The notes: generated from the sequence alone by a model not told the origin. Shown: positions 8,405 through 18,599, numbered from the stretch's first letter. The stretch: 64,000 nucleotides of DNA from RZZS01 sp964491785 (GCA_964491785.1 CAZBGS010000005.1:1-64000), one strand, 5' to 3'. Program-made: numbers and translations.

Positions 8405-8929
8405 ATGAGCGAGCCGGGAGATGGCGAACTTGTCAGATTAGCAAGGAACGGTGATTCCCGTGCCTTCGAAACTCTGGTAAACCGCCATTATGAGAGGATG
8501 TACGCAATAGCCTTTAAATGGACGCGCAGCCGCGCCGACGCCGAAGACATCACCCAGAACGCCTGTATCAAGCTGGCGCACGGTATCCGCAGTCTTCATA
8601 ACGAGGCGCTCTTTATGACATGGCTCTACCGTATAGTCATTAACGCCGCAAAGGATTACCAGAGGCAGTCAGGCCGCATGCATACGGACTGCGAAGTGGA
8701 AGGCTTTGAATCACCGGCCCCGAACCCTGAACATGAGATATATTCAAAGGAAGTAATCAGCGAGATTTACTCCCTGCCGCCAAAGGAAAGGGACGCAATC
8801 CTGCTGGTTTTCGGCGAGGGGCTTAGCCACGGCGCTGCCGCGCAGATCCTCGAATGCGCCGAAACCACCGTTTCCTGGCGCATATTCCGGGCACGCGACC
8901 GTCTTGCCAGAAAACTGGGGAGGGTATGA
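8405..8929 (+). CDS. ECF-type RNA polymerase sigma factor
   Basis: This 174-residue protein has region 2 (about 8-85: AFETLVNRHYERMY, DAEDITQNACIKL, FMTWLYRIVINAAKDYQR) and region 4 (about 118-168: LPPKERDAILLVFGEGLSHGAAAQIL). Length and domain content are typical of the ECF group. Its stop overlaps the start of the following VWA-protein gene in an ATGATG arrangement, so the two are translationally coupled. The partner has a cytoplasmic N-terminus and one membrane segment and could act as the anti-sigma factor. Both lie directly after the sigma-pilin fusion gene. Confidence 0.9.
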   Translation: MSEPGDGELVRLARNGDSRAFETLVNRHYERMYAIAFKWTRSRADAEDITQNACIKLAHGIRSLHNEALFMTWLYRIVINAAKDYQRQSGRMHTDCEVEGFESPAPNPEHEIYSKEVISEIYSLPPKERDAILLVFGEGLSHGAAAQILECAETTVSWRIFRARDRLARKLGRV

Positions 8930-11034
8930 TGGATCAAAAAGATTTAAAAAACATTCTGTCCGGCATCAAAACCCCGCCTGCAGGAGACAATGCCCGCAAG
9001 ATCGCGCTAAATCTCGCTTTGGCCGAATTCGAAGCCGCAGGAAAAGAAACGCAAAAAAATATCCAAGGATCTTCAATCCTGAACCGTCTAACCGGTAATT
9101 CAACCAAAGACGGAAGGATAAATCCGATGAAGAAGAGATATATCTACGGCAGCATGGCTACGGCAATGGTAGTGGTTCTGGCCGCAACAATCAGTTTTCA
9201 GCAACTGGACGAACAAACTTTAATCCGCAGCAAGATAACCGGGGGTTCTGACGTTTCAAACGTACCCGCATCGTCCCCGGCGGATATCACCCACCAGCAT
9301 CAGACTAACGTGGGAAGGGTGGAGCAGACCCTTCGCGAAAACCGCAGTTCCCTGCCGACCCCGCTTGAACTGAAGAAAGAATTCGCCACGGCAAGTCCGC
9401 CATCCGGTTCAAAAATGGCCCGAAACAAGGGAGATTTTTCCATCTCAGAAAGCGCTGCACCCATGCCTGGGGTAGCAACCTCGAGGATGTACTATGATTC
9501 CGAAATCGCGGTATATCCCGGCTATCAGGACGTCGGCCGTGACAGCTTCCAGAGTTTTGAAGAAAATCAGATCAAAATCGTTAAAGAGGAGCCGGTCTCG
9601 ACTTTCTCCATCGACGTCGACACCTCGTCCTACGCCTTCATGCGCCGCCAGATAAACAGCGGCGTGCTTCCTCAAAAGGACTCCGTCCGGATAGAGGAAA
9701 TGATAAACTACTTTGATTACAGCTATCCTCTCCCGGAAACGAGGGAAGAGCCTTTCAAGCCATCGGTAACCGTAGTCCCCTCCCCCTGGGCCGAAGGCAG
9801 GAAACTTATCCATATCGGCATCAAGGGCTATGACATCGCCGCCGGAGACAAGCCGCGCAGCAATCTCGTTTTCCTGATCGACGTCTCTGGATCAATGAAT
9901 TCTCCTGACAAGCTGCCTTTGCTTAAAAATTCTTTCAAGCTGCTGCTGGATTCACTCGAACCTGACGATACCGTCGGGATCGTGGTCTATGCCGGCGCTG
10001 CCGGAACAGTACTGGAACCGACAAAGGCCAGTGAAAAGCAAAAAATCCTCCATGCGCTTGAAAATCTTTCTCCGGGCGGCTCTACCGCTGGCGCCGAAGG
10101 CATACGTCAGGCCTACCGTCTCGCCGAGGAAAACTTCGACAAGGATGGCGTCAACCGGATCATTCTTGCCACCGACGGCGATTTCAATGTCGGCATCACC
10201 AGCCAGGAGGAATTGAAGGACTTCGTCGAGCGCAAACGGAAGACCGGCATTTACCTGTCCGTCCTCGGTTTCGGTCAGGGCAATCTGAATGACCATATGA
10301 TGCAAACCATTGCACAAAACGGCAACGGCGTTGCCGCCTATATCGACAATCTCAACGAAGCCCGCAAGGTTCTGGTCGAAGAGGCAAGCTCCGCTCTGTT
10401 TACCATCGCCAAAGACGTCAAGATCCAGGTCGAATTCAACCCGGATCTGGTATCCGAATACCGTTTGATCGGCTATGAAACCCGCACCCTTAACCGTGAG
10501 GACTTCAACAACGACGCCGTCGACGCAGGCGACATCGGCTCCGGCCATACCGTGACCGCCATCTATGAAATTACTCCTGTCGGCGGCCCGCGCACGATCG
10601 ACGAGAATCGCTACGGCAAACCCGTGGAGCAACAGCACAAGGCCGACACCTCGTTCGGTGAGGAATACGCGTTCCTTAAAATCCGCTACAAAAACCCCGA
10701 CTCCGACACCAGCAAGCTGATAACGGCTCCCGTCACCAAAACCGCCGAGCTTAATTCGATTGACGAAGCCAGCGAAGACACCCGCTTCGCCACAGCAGTT
10801 GCCGCCTTCGGTCAGTTGCTCAAAGGCGGAAAGTACACCGGCACCTTCAGCTATGACGACGTGATCGAACTGGCGCAGGGAGCAAGGGGCAATGACCCGT
10901 TCGGCTACCGGAACGAATTTCTTTCCCTGGCCAGACTTGCCAAATCATCCGCCGCGCTACAGAAAAGCACTCCGGAAAACGGCCCCTCCCCATACATGCC
11001 CGACCAGCCGGTTATAAACTACAGATACGAGTAA
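8926..11034 (+). CDS. Membrane-anchored VWA-domain protein, YfbK family
   Basis: The 702-residue protein has a soluble N-terminus (1-70), one membrane segment (about 72-92) and a linker. A domain with the FSIDVDTSSYAFMRR motif characteristic of YfbK-type proteins follows, then a von Willebrand factor A domain with a MIDAS (DVSGS, Asp319) and the family's C-terminal domain (about 540-690). YfbK proteins are periplasmic, metal-dependent adhesion or scaffold-like proteins of poorly known role. I choose the ATG at 8926, overlapping the sigma stop and preceded by GGGGAGGG; an adjacent ATG at 8929 is equally possible. The short cytoplasmic N-terminus plus coupling to an ECF gene suggests anti-sigma function fused to a sensing ectodomain. 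The gene ends 15 bases before a strong terminator. Confidence 0.82.
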   Translation: MMDQKDLKNILSGIKTPPAGDNARKIALNLALAEFEAAGKETQKNIQGSSILNRLTGNSTKDGRINPMKKRYIYGSMATAMVVVLAATISFQQLDEQTLIRSKITGGSDVSNVPASSPADITHQHQTNVGRVEQTLRENRSSLPTPLELKKEFATASPPSGSKMARNKGDFSISESAAPMPGVATSRMYYDSEIAVYPGYQDVGRDSFQSFEENQIKIVKEEPVSTFSIDVDTSSYAFMRRQINSGVLPQKDSVRIEEMINYFDYSYPLPETREEPFKPSVTVVPSPWAEGRKLIHIGIKGYDIAAGDKPRSNLVFLIDVSGSMNSPDKLPLLKNSFKLLLDSLEPDDTVGIVVYAGAAGTVLEPTKASEKQKILHALENLSPGGSTAGAEGIRQAYRLAEENFDKDGVNRIILATDGDFNVGITSQEELKDFVERKRKTGIYLSVLGFGQGNLNDHMMQTIAQNGNGVAAYIDNLNEARKVLVEEASSALFTIAKDVKIQVEFNPDLVSEYRLIGYETRTLNREDFNNDAVDAGDIGSGHTVTAIYEITPVGGPRTIDENRYGKPVEQQHKADTSFGEEYAFLKIRYKNPDSDTSKLITAPVTKTAELNSIDEASEDTRFATAVAAFGQLLKGGKYTGTFSYDDVIELAQGARGNDPFGYRNEFLSLARLAKSSAALQKSTPENGPSPYMPDQPVINYRYE

Positions 11035-11049
11035 TTTCAATTTTCTATA

Positions 11050-11076
11050 AAGGGGTCTTCGCAGACCCCTTTTTTA
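11050..11076 (+). terminator. Rho-independent terminator after the sigma/VWA operon
   Basis: A GC-rich stem (AGGGGTC paired with GACCCCT, small loop around TTCGCA) is followed by a run of six T residues. It lies 15 bases after the VWA gene stop and ends the 8405-11034 operon. Confidence 0.85.
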
Positions 11077-11194
11077 TTATTGGAAAAATACGAAAATTTT
11101 GAAGTTGGTACTTATTACGATTAACATTTTCTGATAGCGTTCATGTTTATAGTGTTGTTCTCTTATTTTATCCATTCAGAAGCCGGAGGTCCTC

Positions 11195-11794
11195 TTGGCC
11201 CCATTGGATCGCTTCATTTTACTTATTTCGCTTTCGATCTTTTTCTTCGGGGGCGCACTTTCGCTTGCGAATATAAAAATCCGGAAAGACAGCGATGCGC
11301 CAAAAAGCGTTATGGTCTCTCCCACCGCCGCAGAAATGTCTTCACGCGATCCACGACAGATTGCTGCGCAGATAATCAAGCTTTGCTATTCTGAAGAAAA
11401 ATATAATTCTCAGATAAGAACCTCAGGCAATCAGATGCTGATCGGCAAAGCTGTCACCAACGGCGAGGTGCCGATAGAAATTTATGCCAATAACATTTTG
11501 GGCTACGGCGGCACCTTCTCAATTTACGTTCGTGAGGCCCGGACAGACGGCACGAACGTGTTTTGCCGTATCGTGCACGGCAAAAACCTTGAAATACTTA
11601 TAGCCGCCAATGCCGCCGCGCTGGGCAACATCGGCAAATCTGCCGTCCCGTCCTCCTCCGATGAGGATACGGACAGCGATGCCCAGAAAATAAACGGCTC
11701 AGCGGAAGAGCCCTCAGAAGCCTTTCTCCGCCGCCAAAGCCCGGAACTGCAAAACATCCCTGCGCCGGTGCCTTTAGGCAACAATCCAGGCTAG
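11195..11794 (+). CDS. Membrane-anchored protein of unknown function
   Basis: The 199-residue product has one N-terminal hydrophobic segment (about residues 6-25), then a soluble region with a possible small alpha/beta domain (about 50-140) and an acidic, Pro/Ser-rich tail. The start is a TTG preceded by GGAGGT four bases away, which is good support for translation. It stands alone between a terminator and the convergent P-type ATPase gene. I do not recognise the family. Confidence 0.55.
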   Translation: MAPLDRFILLISLSIFFFGGALSLANIKIRKDSDAPKSVMVSPTAAEMSSRDPRQIAAQIIKLCYSEEKYNSQIRTSGNQMLIGKAVTNGEVPIEIYANNILGYGGTFSIYVREARTDGTNVFCRIVHGKNLEILIAANAAALGNIGKSAVPSSSDEDTDSDAQKINGSAEEPSEAFLRRQSPELQNIPAPVPLGNNPG

Positions 11795-11813
11795 ATCTTC
11801 GTTAACCTGCAAA

Positions 11814-14441
11814 TCAAGAACGTTTTTCACCAAGCTTTCGGGAGATGTACTTCTCTGTTTCGAGTACCATCATAACTGCAATTCCTGTCAGCAGTATCAA
11901 TAACACCTGCCCCGCCCCGATCGGAGCCGAATTGAAAAACAGGTTCATGAAGGGCAGATAGGTGAATGCGATTTGCAATATAAAAACCGCGGTTACCGCA
12001 ATCACCACAGCCCGCGTACCGATCACGCCCTTTAATGTGAATGGCATGCCCCTGGTATAACGTATACTGAAGAGATAAAATGTCTCCATAATCACAATCG
12101 CATTTACCGCCATGGTTCGCGCGATTTCCAGACCGTTTTCCTGCCACCTGTACTCATACTGAAAAATGGCGAAAATCCCGACCGCGTACACCAGCGATAC
12201 GAATATGATCCGCCATAACAATAATCTGGTTATCAGCGGCTGCCCGGTGGGGCGCGGAGGACGGTTCATGGCGCCAGGCTCGACAGGCTCGAAAGCCAGA
12301 GCTATGCCAAGCGTAACGGCCGTGACCATGTTCACCCATAATATTTGCACAGTGGAGATCGGTAACGTAAACCCGAACAGTACCGAGACAACGATCACCG
12401 CAGCCTCGCCGCTGCTGGTCGGCAAAGTCCAGGCGATAACTTTTTTGAGATTATCGTAAACAGCCCTGCCCTGCCGGACTGCCTCAGCCAGTGTCGCGAA
12501 ATTGTCATCGGCAAGAACAATCTCTGCCGATTCCTTGGCCGCCTCGCTGCCTTTGTGACCCATGGCGACTCCCGCGTCAGCCCTTTTAAGGGCCGGAGCG
12601 TCGTTAACGCCGTCCCCAGTCATGGCAATAATAGCCCCTCGGCCCTGCAGGGCCTTCACAAGCCGCAGCTTGTCGCCGGGACTGGTGCGGGCGAAGACGT
12701 TGGTATCGGCCGCGGCCCCGAACAGTTCCTCGTCGCTCATCATGTCGAGATCAGCACCGGTCAGCACCTTGTCAGGATTGCCGATGCCGACCTGCCTTGC
12801 GATAGCCGCGGCGGTTCCCCTGTGATCCCCGGTGATCATTATCACCCTGATCCCGGCAGAACGGCAATCTGCAACCGCCTGCACCGCCTCCGCGCGAGGC
12901 GGATCGATGAACCCGGCAAGCCCCAGAAACTCCAGTCCGGTCTCCACTTCCGCCTCGCTTATCCCGGCTGCCTCACTCGTGGCATTCCTTGCCGCAAAAG
13001 CTAGCACCCTCTGCCCGCGGGCCGCCATTTCTTCCGCCCGCTCGCGCCAGTCATTGCCTATCCCGCACATATCGAAGATTCTTTCCGGCGCGCCCTTGAC
13101 GAAGATCTTTTTTCCGCCATCGCCGTCCTCGCAAAGAACGGCCATGTACCGATGACTCGAATCAAAGGGAATGACGTCCAGCCTCCGCCAGCTTTTCCTC
13201 GTCTCTTCCATCAAACCGGCCTTGGCGGCGAAAGCCAGTAGAGCGCCCTCCATGGGATCGCCCTGCACATGCCAATTCCCATCTCCCTCGAACAAATCCG
13301 AATCGTTGCAAAGCAAAGCGGCAAGGGCCATATCTCCGAGATCTCCACCCGAACTTATCTTTCCCTGAGGATGGTAGCCGTTCCCGCTGACCTCGAACTC
13401 TCCGGAAGGCGTAACCGCGCTTGTCACCATCATTTCGTTGAGGGTCAGGGTTCCTGTCTTGTCGGTGCATATCACCGAAACCGAGCCAAGCGTCTCGATC
13501 GCGGGCAGTCTCCTGACGATAGCCTTGCGCTTTGCCATGGTCTGCACCCCGATGGCAAGAGTGATGGTCATCACTGCCGGAAGCCCTTCGGGAATTGCCG
13601 CGACCGCCAGACTGACCACGGCCATGAAAATATCGTCGAACGCCATGCCGCGAACGAAATACCCGAACAGTAAAATCATTCCCGAAAAAGCCAGAATGAA
13701 AACGGTCAGACGACGCGCAAAGAACGACATCTGCTGCAACAGCGGCGTGGTAAGCTGCTCCACCTCCCCGAGCATCCCACTGATCTGCCCGATCTCCGTT
13801 TTTGCCCCGGTTGCGGTGACCACCCCTCTGCCCACGCCCGAAGCAACGATTGTGCCGCTATAGGCCATGCAAAACCGGTCGCCCAGCGGCGCGTCTTCCC
13901 TTACCGGCGCAATCCGCTTTTCAACCGGCACCGATTCCCCGGTCAAAATCGCTTCCTGAACCGAAAGGCCATGCGCATCGAAAAGCCTGATGTCCGCAGG
14001 CACCTTGTCGCCCGCCTCCAGCGTCACAACATCTCCGGGCACCAGTTCCTCTCCGGGCAGAGATCGCCGCCGCCCGCCCCGTATCACCGAAGCCGTTGGC
14101 GCGAGTATCCTGCGGATGGACTCCATCGCCTTTTCCGCCCGCCCTTCCTGAATAAACCCTATCGCCGCGTTAATCAGCACGACACCGAGAATCACCCACG
14201 TCTCGATCAGTTCGCCAAGCAGGAAAGTCACCACCGAAGAAACCAGCAGCACATAGATCAAAACATTGTTGAATTGTACAACAAACCGCATAAGCGGCCC
14301 TCGCCGCTTCGCCTCGGGAAGCCTGTTCGGCCCGTGCCGCAATAGCCTCTCCCTCGCCTCTTCCTCGGCAAGCCCCTCCACGCCGGAAGCCACCGCGTCA
14401 AAAACTTCCCCGCTCTCCAGTGAATGCCAGGTTCGATCCAT
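11814..14441 (-). CDS. Cation-transporting P-type ATPase, Ca2+-type (P2A/PMR1-like)
   Basis: The 875-residue membrane pump has an N-terminal cation ATPase segment, the actuator motif TGES, the phosphorylation site DKTGTLT (Asp327) and the hinge motif TGDGVND. Paired membrane helices come before and after the cytoplasmic loops, with a C-terminal cation ATPase domain (last six helices, about 690-870). Length and motif order fit P2-type ATPases that export Ca2+ or Mn2+; the PEGLPAVMTITLA segment in membrane helix 4 is typical of this subgroup. Ion specificity cannot be settled by reading. It faces the small unknown gene at 11195-11794 and is not in an obvious operon. Confidence 0.9.
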   Translation of the reverse strand: MDRTWHSLESGEVFDAVASGVEGLAEEEARERLLRHGPNRLPEAKRRGPLMRFVVQFNNVLIYVLLVSSVVTFLLGELIETWVILGVVLINAAIGFIQEGRAEKAMESIRRILAPTASVIRGGRRRSLPGEELVPGDVVTLEAGDKVPADIRLFDAHGLSVQEAILTGESVPVEKRIAPVREDAPLGDRFCMAYSGTIVASGVGRGVVTATGAKTEIGQISGMLGEVEQLTTPLLQQMSFFARRLTVFILAFSGMILLFGYFVRGMAFDDIFMAVVSLAVAAIPEGLPAVMTITLAIGVQTMAKRKAIVRRLPAIETLGSVSVICTDKTGTLTLNEMMVTSAVTPSGEFEVSGNGYHPQGKISSGGDLGDMALAALLCNDSDLFEGDGNWHVQGDPMEGALLAFAAKAGLMEETRKSWRRLDVIPFDSSHRYMAVLCEDGDGGKKIFVKGAPERIFDMCGIGNDWRERAEEMAARGQRVLAFAARNATSEAAGISEAEVETGLEFLGLAGFIDPPRAEAVQAVADCRSAGIRVIMITGDHRGTAAAIARQVGIGNPDKVLTGADLDMMSDEELFGAAADTNVFARTSPGDKLRLVKALQGRGAIIAMTGDGVNDAPALKRADAGVAMGHKGSEAAKESAEIVLADDNFATLAEAVRQGRAVYDNLKKVIAWTLPTSSGEAAVIVVSVLFGFTLPISTVQILWVNMVTAVTLGIALAFEPVEPGAMNRPPRPTGQPLITRLLLWRIIFVSLVYAVGIFAIFQYEYRWQENGLEIARTMAVNAIVIMETFYLFSIRYTRGMPFTLKGVIGTRAVVIAVTAVFILQIAFTYLPFMNLFFNSAPIGAGQVLLILLTGIAVMMVLETEKYISRKLGEKRS

Positions 14442-14551
14442 TCGCCAACCCCTTTATCTTAATGAAATTACATACCATCAACGACAAGTAAAGGTTTCCC
14501 TTCCCCTCTAACAAACCCTGAGGAGGAGGATCAGGGTGGGAGTTCAGGCTA

Positions 14552-16432
14552 TCAGACTAAAGGTACATCCCCCTTAAACATATCCATCTGCCCCTTCTTC
14601 CGGGCGCGCTTCAGAAAGCGTGAAGCGTTGAGCTGGTCTATCACCGGTCGCGCCATCCCGGGCTCCCTGCCCAGCAGCAGGTCGGTGACCAGCGTCGCCG
14701 CGGCGATGCTTGAAACTATCCCGTGAGACCCATGAGCCGTGGTCAGATAAAGCCCCGGCACGTCCTTGTCCTGTCCGATTTTCCACGAAACAAGATCGGG
14801 AACCGTCCCGGCTATCGGGAAATGATCGTTTGCCGCCGTCCTCAGCCCCGCCCGCGCATCGACCGCGTGAATAGCCCCTTCCGCCACTGGAATGGCCTCT
14901 CGCAGCTTGCCGATGATCTCGGCGTTGTCCTCCTCCAGCACCTCGGTATGGGTCAGCCATTTCTGGAAGGTCGAGCCAAGCGTATGCACCCCGCCCGCCC
15001 CCGGCGAAATGTAGCCTCCATAGCAGATATTGCATGCCAGATCGTCGCCGAAGCCGCTGTCCTCTGCCTGTATGATCTGCCCGCGCACTGTATGCACTGG
15101 AAGCCAGGCCGTTTCCCTGAACCACTTCGCCCCCTCGCCACAGGCAAGAATGATCGCGTCGAAATCCTGCCCCAGCACCGTCCACCCGTCCCCTTTGCGG
15201 GATATGTCGTTCATCATCAGCTGCACGCCAAGGCGCACGTCGATCCCTTGCGAATAAGCGTCGCATAGCGCCGCCGGCGATACGCTGCCCGAGTCCGGCA
15301 GATACAGCGCCTGATGCTGCACCTTTATCCCGGCGACCTCGCTCGCCTGCCGGTCGTCGAGATAACGCATGTGATCGCTGTGCCAGCCCCAGCTTGAAAG
15401 CACGTCCCTGAACCGCTTCTCCTTCATATCCGAATTCACCAGATGCAGCGTCCCGCATTTTTTATATTTTATGTCGTATTCTTTCTGGATTTCCTGCATC
15501 GTCCTGATCGCAAGAGAATAAGCGGAGGAATAAAAATCGCTCTCCGCCGTACGCCCGGCGGAAAAACGGGGATTGAAAATCCCGACCGCGTTCCCGGAAG
15601 CCCCGCCCGCTACATCGCCAGTCGCCTCGAATATCACCGACCGGACTCCATGCTTCCTGAGCAGCCAAGCGCAGGAGGTTCCGGCAAGGCCCGCCCCGAC
15701 GATCGCCACCTTCCTGATCTGCGGCGCATCTTCACAGGCCGTTTCGGACGGCGCGGATATGTTTTTTCCTGTCAGCATGTGTTTCTTCTGACCGAAACCT
15801 TTGATTCTTTCAACCATAAAACCGGCATTGGCCAAACCATTTTTCACCATACCGGCCGCCGTATATGTCGCAAAGGTGGCGCAAGGCCCGCTCAGCCGCG
15901 CCATTTCCGCAAAAACCTTGCCGCTCCACATATCAGGATTTTTTGCAGGAGCGAACCCGTCCAGAAACCACGCATCCACTTTCGCCCGCACTTCGGGCAT
16001 CGACTCGTTGACGTCGCCGAACACCAGCACCAGCCTGACGCCTCCACCTGTCTCGACCGGATGAAAACCGGGAATGCGCAAAGGATAGGATTCCAGCAAT
16101 TCCCCAACATTCTCAAGCCCGATATAATCGCCGATCTCCTTTGCCGAAAGCGGATATTTTTCAAACGAGTAATAATCCAGCCTTTGCCCCTTCTCCGCCT
16201 GCCGACCGAACAGATCGAGGACAAGCAGAAAATTAAGCCCCGTCCCGAACCCGGTCTCGGCTATCGTAAAGCGCTTTTTTCCAAACCATGCCTCTGGCAG
16301 ATTGTTTCCTCCGAGGAAAACATGGCGGCTCTCCTCGACCCCGCCATCGCGGGAGAAGTATATGTCATCGAAGATTTCCGATCTCGGTTCGCCTGCCATA
16401 GCTCCTGCGTAATCTTGTTTTTTGAAACTCAA
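14552..16432 (-). CDS. mnmC: Bifunctional tRNA 5-methylaminomethyl-2-thiouridine biosynthesis protein MnmC
   Basis: The 626-residue enzyme has an N-terminal SAM methyltransferase domain (ETGFGTGLNF at about 59-68; DGFAPAKNPDMW at about 158-169) joined to a C-terminal FAD oxidoreductase domain (dinucleotide motif VGAGLAG at about 245-251; GGASGNAVGIFNPRF). It converts cmnm5(s2)U34 to nm5(s2)U34 and then to mnm5(s2)U34 in the wobble position of several tRNAs. Both halves are intact. The annotated start is a TTG; an ATG 11 codons later (16399) has an AGGAG only two bases before it, and the family usually has residues upstream of the GEPRS segment, so I keep the longer form. Confidence 0.93.
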   Translation of the reverse strand: MSFKKQDYAGAMAGEPRSEIFDDIYFSRDGGVEESRHVFLGGNNLPEAWFGKKRFTIAETGFGTGLNFLLVLDLFGRQAEKGQRLDYYSFEKYPLSAKEIGDYIGLENVGELLESYPLRIPGFHPVETGGGVRLVLVFGDVNESMPEVRAKVDAWFLDGFAPAKNPDMWSGKVFAEMARLSGPCATFATYTAAGMVKNGLANAGFMVERIKGFGQKKHMLTGKNISAPSETACEDAPQIRKVAIVGAGLAGTSCAWLLRKHGVRSVIFEATGDVAGGASGNAVGIFNPRFSAGRTAESDFYSSAYSLAIRTMQEIQKEYDIKYKKCGTLHLVNSDMKEKRFRDVLSSWGWHSDHMRYLDDRQASEVAGIKVQHQALYLPDSGSVSPAALCDAYSQGIDVRLGVQLMMNDISRKGDGWTVLGQDFDAIILACGEGAKWFRETAWLPVHTVRGQIIQAEDSGFGDDLACNICYGGYISPGAGGVHTLGSTFQKWLTHTEVLEEDNAEIIGKLREAIPVAEGAIHAVDARAGLRTAANDHFPIAGTVPDLVSWKIGQDKDVPGLYLTTAHGSHGIVSSIAAATLVTDLLLGREPGMARPVIDQLNASRFLKRARKKGQMDMFKGDVPLV

Positions 16433-16475
16433 GGACTATAGTCGTCTTGAAACCGTATAACAAAAAGAATGAACC

Positions 16476-18512
16476 ATGAATGACAATCCCCTGCTGATCG
16501 ACTCCGGCCTGCCGAACCACGCACCCCCTTTCGACAGGATCGCCGCAGAACACTTTCTCCCCGCCGCCGGGATCGCCATCGCCGAAGCCCGGCGCAATAT
16601 CGCGGCCATCAGGGAAAACCGCGACGAACCGGATTTCGAAAACACTATAATCGCGCTGGAGACCGCGAGCGAGACGCTCGGCAACGTCACTTCGGTATTC
16701 TACAACCAGCTCTCGGCTAACGGCTCCGACGAGCTCCACAAACTGGCCGAAACCATAGGCCCGATGAGCGCCGCTTTCTCCAGCGAGGTGGTTCAGGACG
16801 AACTTCTCTTCGCCCGCGTCAGGACGGTCTACGACAACAGGAACAGCCTCTCCCTGACCCAGGAGCAGGCAAAACTCCTCGAAGAGAGCTATAAAAGCTT
16901 CATCCGCGGCGGCGCGCACCTTCCGCCGGAGGAAAAGAAGCGCCTGCGCGAAATCAACGAGCGCCTCTCCGTCCTGAATCCCGCCTTCATGAATAACACC
17001 AAAAAAGCCATCGAGGCTTTCGAATTGGTCATCGATGACCTGAAAGACCTTTCCGGATTGCCGGAGAACACGGTCGAGGCCGCGAAACTGGCCGCCGAGG
17101 AAAAAGGCTACGAAGGCAAATGGCTGATCACCCTCGACATGCCTGTATACGCGCCGGTCATGCAATACGCCGACAACCGCGAGATCCGCGAAAAGCTCTG
17201 GCGCGCCTATTCCGGCCGGGCATGGAAGGACGAATTCGACAATTCCGCCAACGTCCTGGAAATCGCCAGCCTCCGCCATGAGCGCGCAAATCTCCTGGGC
17301 TACAAGACCCACGCCGCCTATGTGCTGGAAAAGCGCATGGCCGAGAAACCGGAAACCGTCTGGAATTTCATCAACCGCCTCAAGGACGTCTACCTTCCGC
17401 AGGCCAGAGCGGATCTTGACAGACTGAAAAAATTCGCCATCGATTCCGGCGGCCCTGCCGACCTCCAGCCATGGGACGTTTCCTACTACGCCGAAAAACT
17501 GAAACAACACCTGTTCCAGTTCTCAAGCGAGGATTTTCGTCCCTACTTCCCGCTGGAAAGCGTACTGGATGGAGCATTCGCCCATTTCAGCAAACTCTTT
17601 GGCATCTCCTTTCGCAAAACCGACAAATACCCGGTCTGGCACAGCGACGTGGTCACCTATGAGGTTTATGACGACGAAACCGGCGATTTCCTCGGCACGT
17701 TTTACGGAGACTTCTATCCGCGCAAGGGCAAGAAGGACGGCGCATGGATGACCAGCTACCGCGATCAGGGACTCTTCCGCGGCAAGGTGGAGCGCCCGGT
17801 CATCGCAATTTGCTGCAACTTCCCCAAGCCTACCAGAACCGGCCCTTCACTCCTGACCCACGGCGACGTCAGCACCCTGTTCCACGAAATGGGGCACGCC
17901 ATGCACGGAATGCTCTCGAAGGTAACCTACCAGTCGCTTGCCGGAACCAACGTCCTTTGGGACTTCGTCGAACTCCCCTCGCAGGCGCAGGAGAACTGGA
18001 CGCTGGAGAAGGAAACCCTAGACATCTTCGCCGCCCATCACCAGACCGGCGACAGGATCCCTGCCGAACTGATCGAAAAACTGAACAAGGCGAAAAACTA
18101 CATGGTCGCATGGGGCGGATTGCGCCAGGTCACTTTCTCATGGCTGGACATGAGCTGGCACGACCGCGACCCCGCCGGCATCGCAGACATAGCTCAATTC
18201 GAAGACGAAGTGCTGAAAGATCTTCTGCTCTTCCCCCGGCTCGCCGGGCCGGTATCCACCGGCTTCAACCATATCTTCGCCGGCGGCTACTCGGCGGGTT
18301 ATTACAGCTATAAATGGGCCGAAGTCCTCGACGCCGACACCTTCGAACTGTTCGCGGAACGCGGCCTCTACGACCGCGAGACCGCCACCCGCTACAGAAA
18401 GGAAATACTGGAGCGCGGCGGCAGCGTCCACCCCGCCATCCTCTACCGCAACTTCCGCGGCCGCGACCCCGACGAAAACGCTTTGTTCAGAAGAGAAGAA
18501 TTAATACGCTAG
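16476..18512 (+). CDS. dcp: M3-family metallopeptidase, peptidyl-dipeptidase Dcp / oligopeptidase A type
   Basis: The 678-residue cytoplasmic zinc peptidase matches the usual length of Dcp. The zinc motif HEMGH is at about 470-474 (LFHEMGHAMHGM), followed by the FVELPSQAQENW segment that supplies the third ligand region, and a typical C-terminal GGYSAGYYSYKWAEVLDAD stretch. It cleaves short peptides, releasing dipeptides. The N-terminal part starts with the NPLLIDSGLPNHAPPFDRI pattern of this family. It is transcribed divergently from mnmC and is followed within 90 bases by a GC-rich hairpin. Distinguishing Dcp from PrlC needs an alignment. Confidence 0.9.
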   Translation: MNDNPLLIDSGLPNHAPPFDRIAAEHFLPAAGIAIAEARRNIAAIRENRDEPDFENTIIALETASETLGNVTSVFYNQLSANGSDELHKLAETIGPMSAAFSSEVVQDELLFARVRTVYDNRNSLSLTQEQAKLLEESYKSFIRGGAHLPPEEKKRLREINERLSVLNPAFMNNTKKAIEAFELVIDDLKDLSGLPENTVEAAKLAAEEKGYEGKWLITLDMPVYAPVMQYADNREIREKLWRAYSGRAWKDEFDNSANVLEIASLRHERANLLGYKTHAAYVLEKRMAEKPETVWNFINRLKDVYLPQARADLDRLKKFAIDSGGPADLQPWDVSYYAEKLKQHLFQFSSEDFRPYFPLESVLDGAFAHFSKLFGISFRKTDKYPVWHSDVVTYEVYDDETGDFLGTFYGDFYPRKGKKDGAWMTSYRDQGLFRGKVERPVIAICCNFPKPTRTGPSLLTHGDVSTLFHEMGHAMHGMLSKVTYQSLAGTNVLWDFVELPSQAQENWTLEKETLDIFAAHHQTGDRIPAELIEKLNKAKNYMVAWGGLRQVTFSWLDMSWHDRDPAGIADIAQFEDEVLKDLLLFPRLAGPVSTGFNHIFAGGYSAGYYSYKWAEVLDADTFELFAERGLYDRETATRYRKEILERGGSVHPAILYRNFRGRDPDENALFRREELIR

Positions 18513-18599
18513 CCCGGATTTCGCACACTCTCGTATCCGCAATACCCGCAGCGCGCCGGAAGGCGTGTTCATCTGCGGTAACCCGGATGCCCGCAAAAA

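Noticed and set aside
14515..14537. Seven-base-pair hairpin (ACCCTGA/TCAGGGT) after the P-type ATPase and before mnmC
   Set aside because: No T run on either strand and a nine-base loop, so a terminator call is not supported.
16365..17510. Minus-strand open frame of 381 codons
   Set aside because: It is antisense to the oligopeptidase gene, whose zinc motif and family signatures read on the plus strand.
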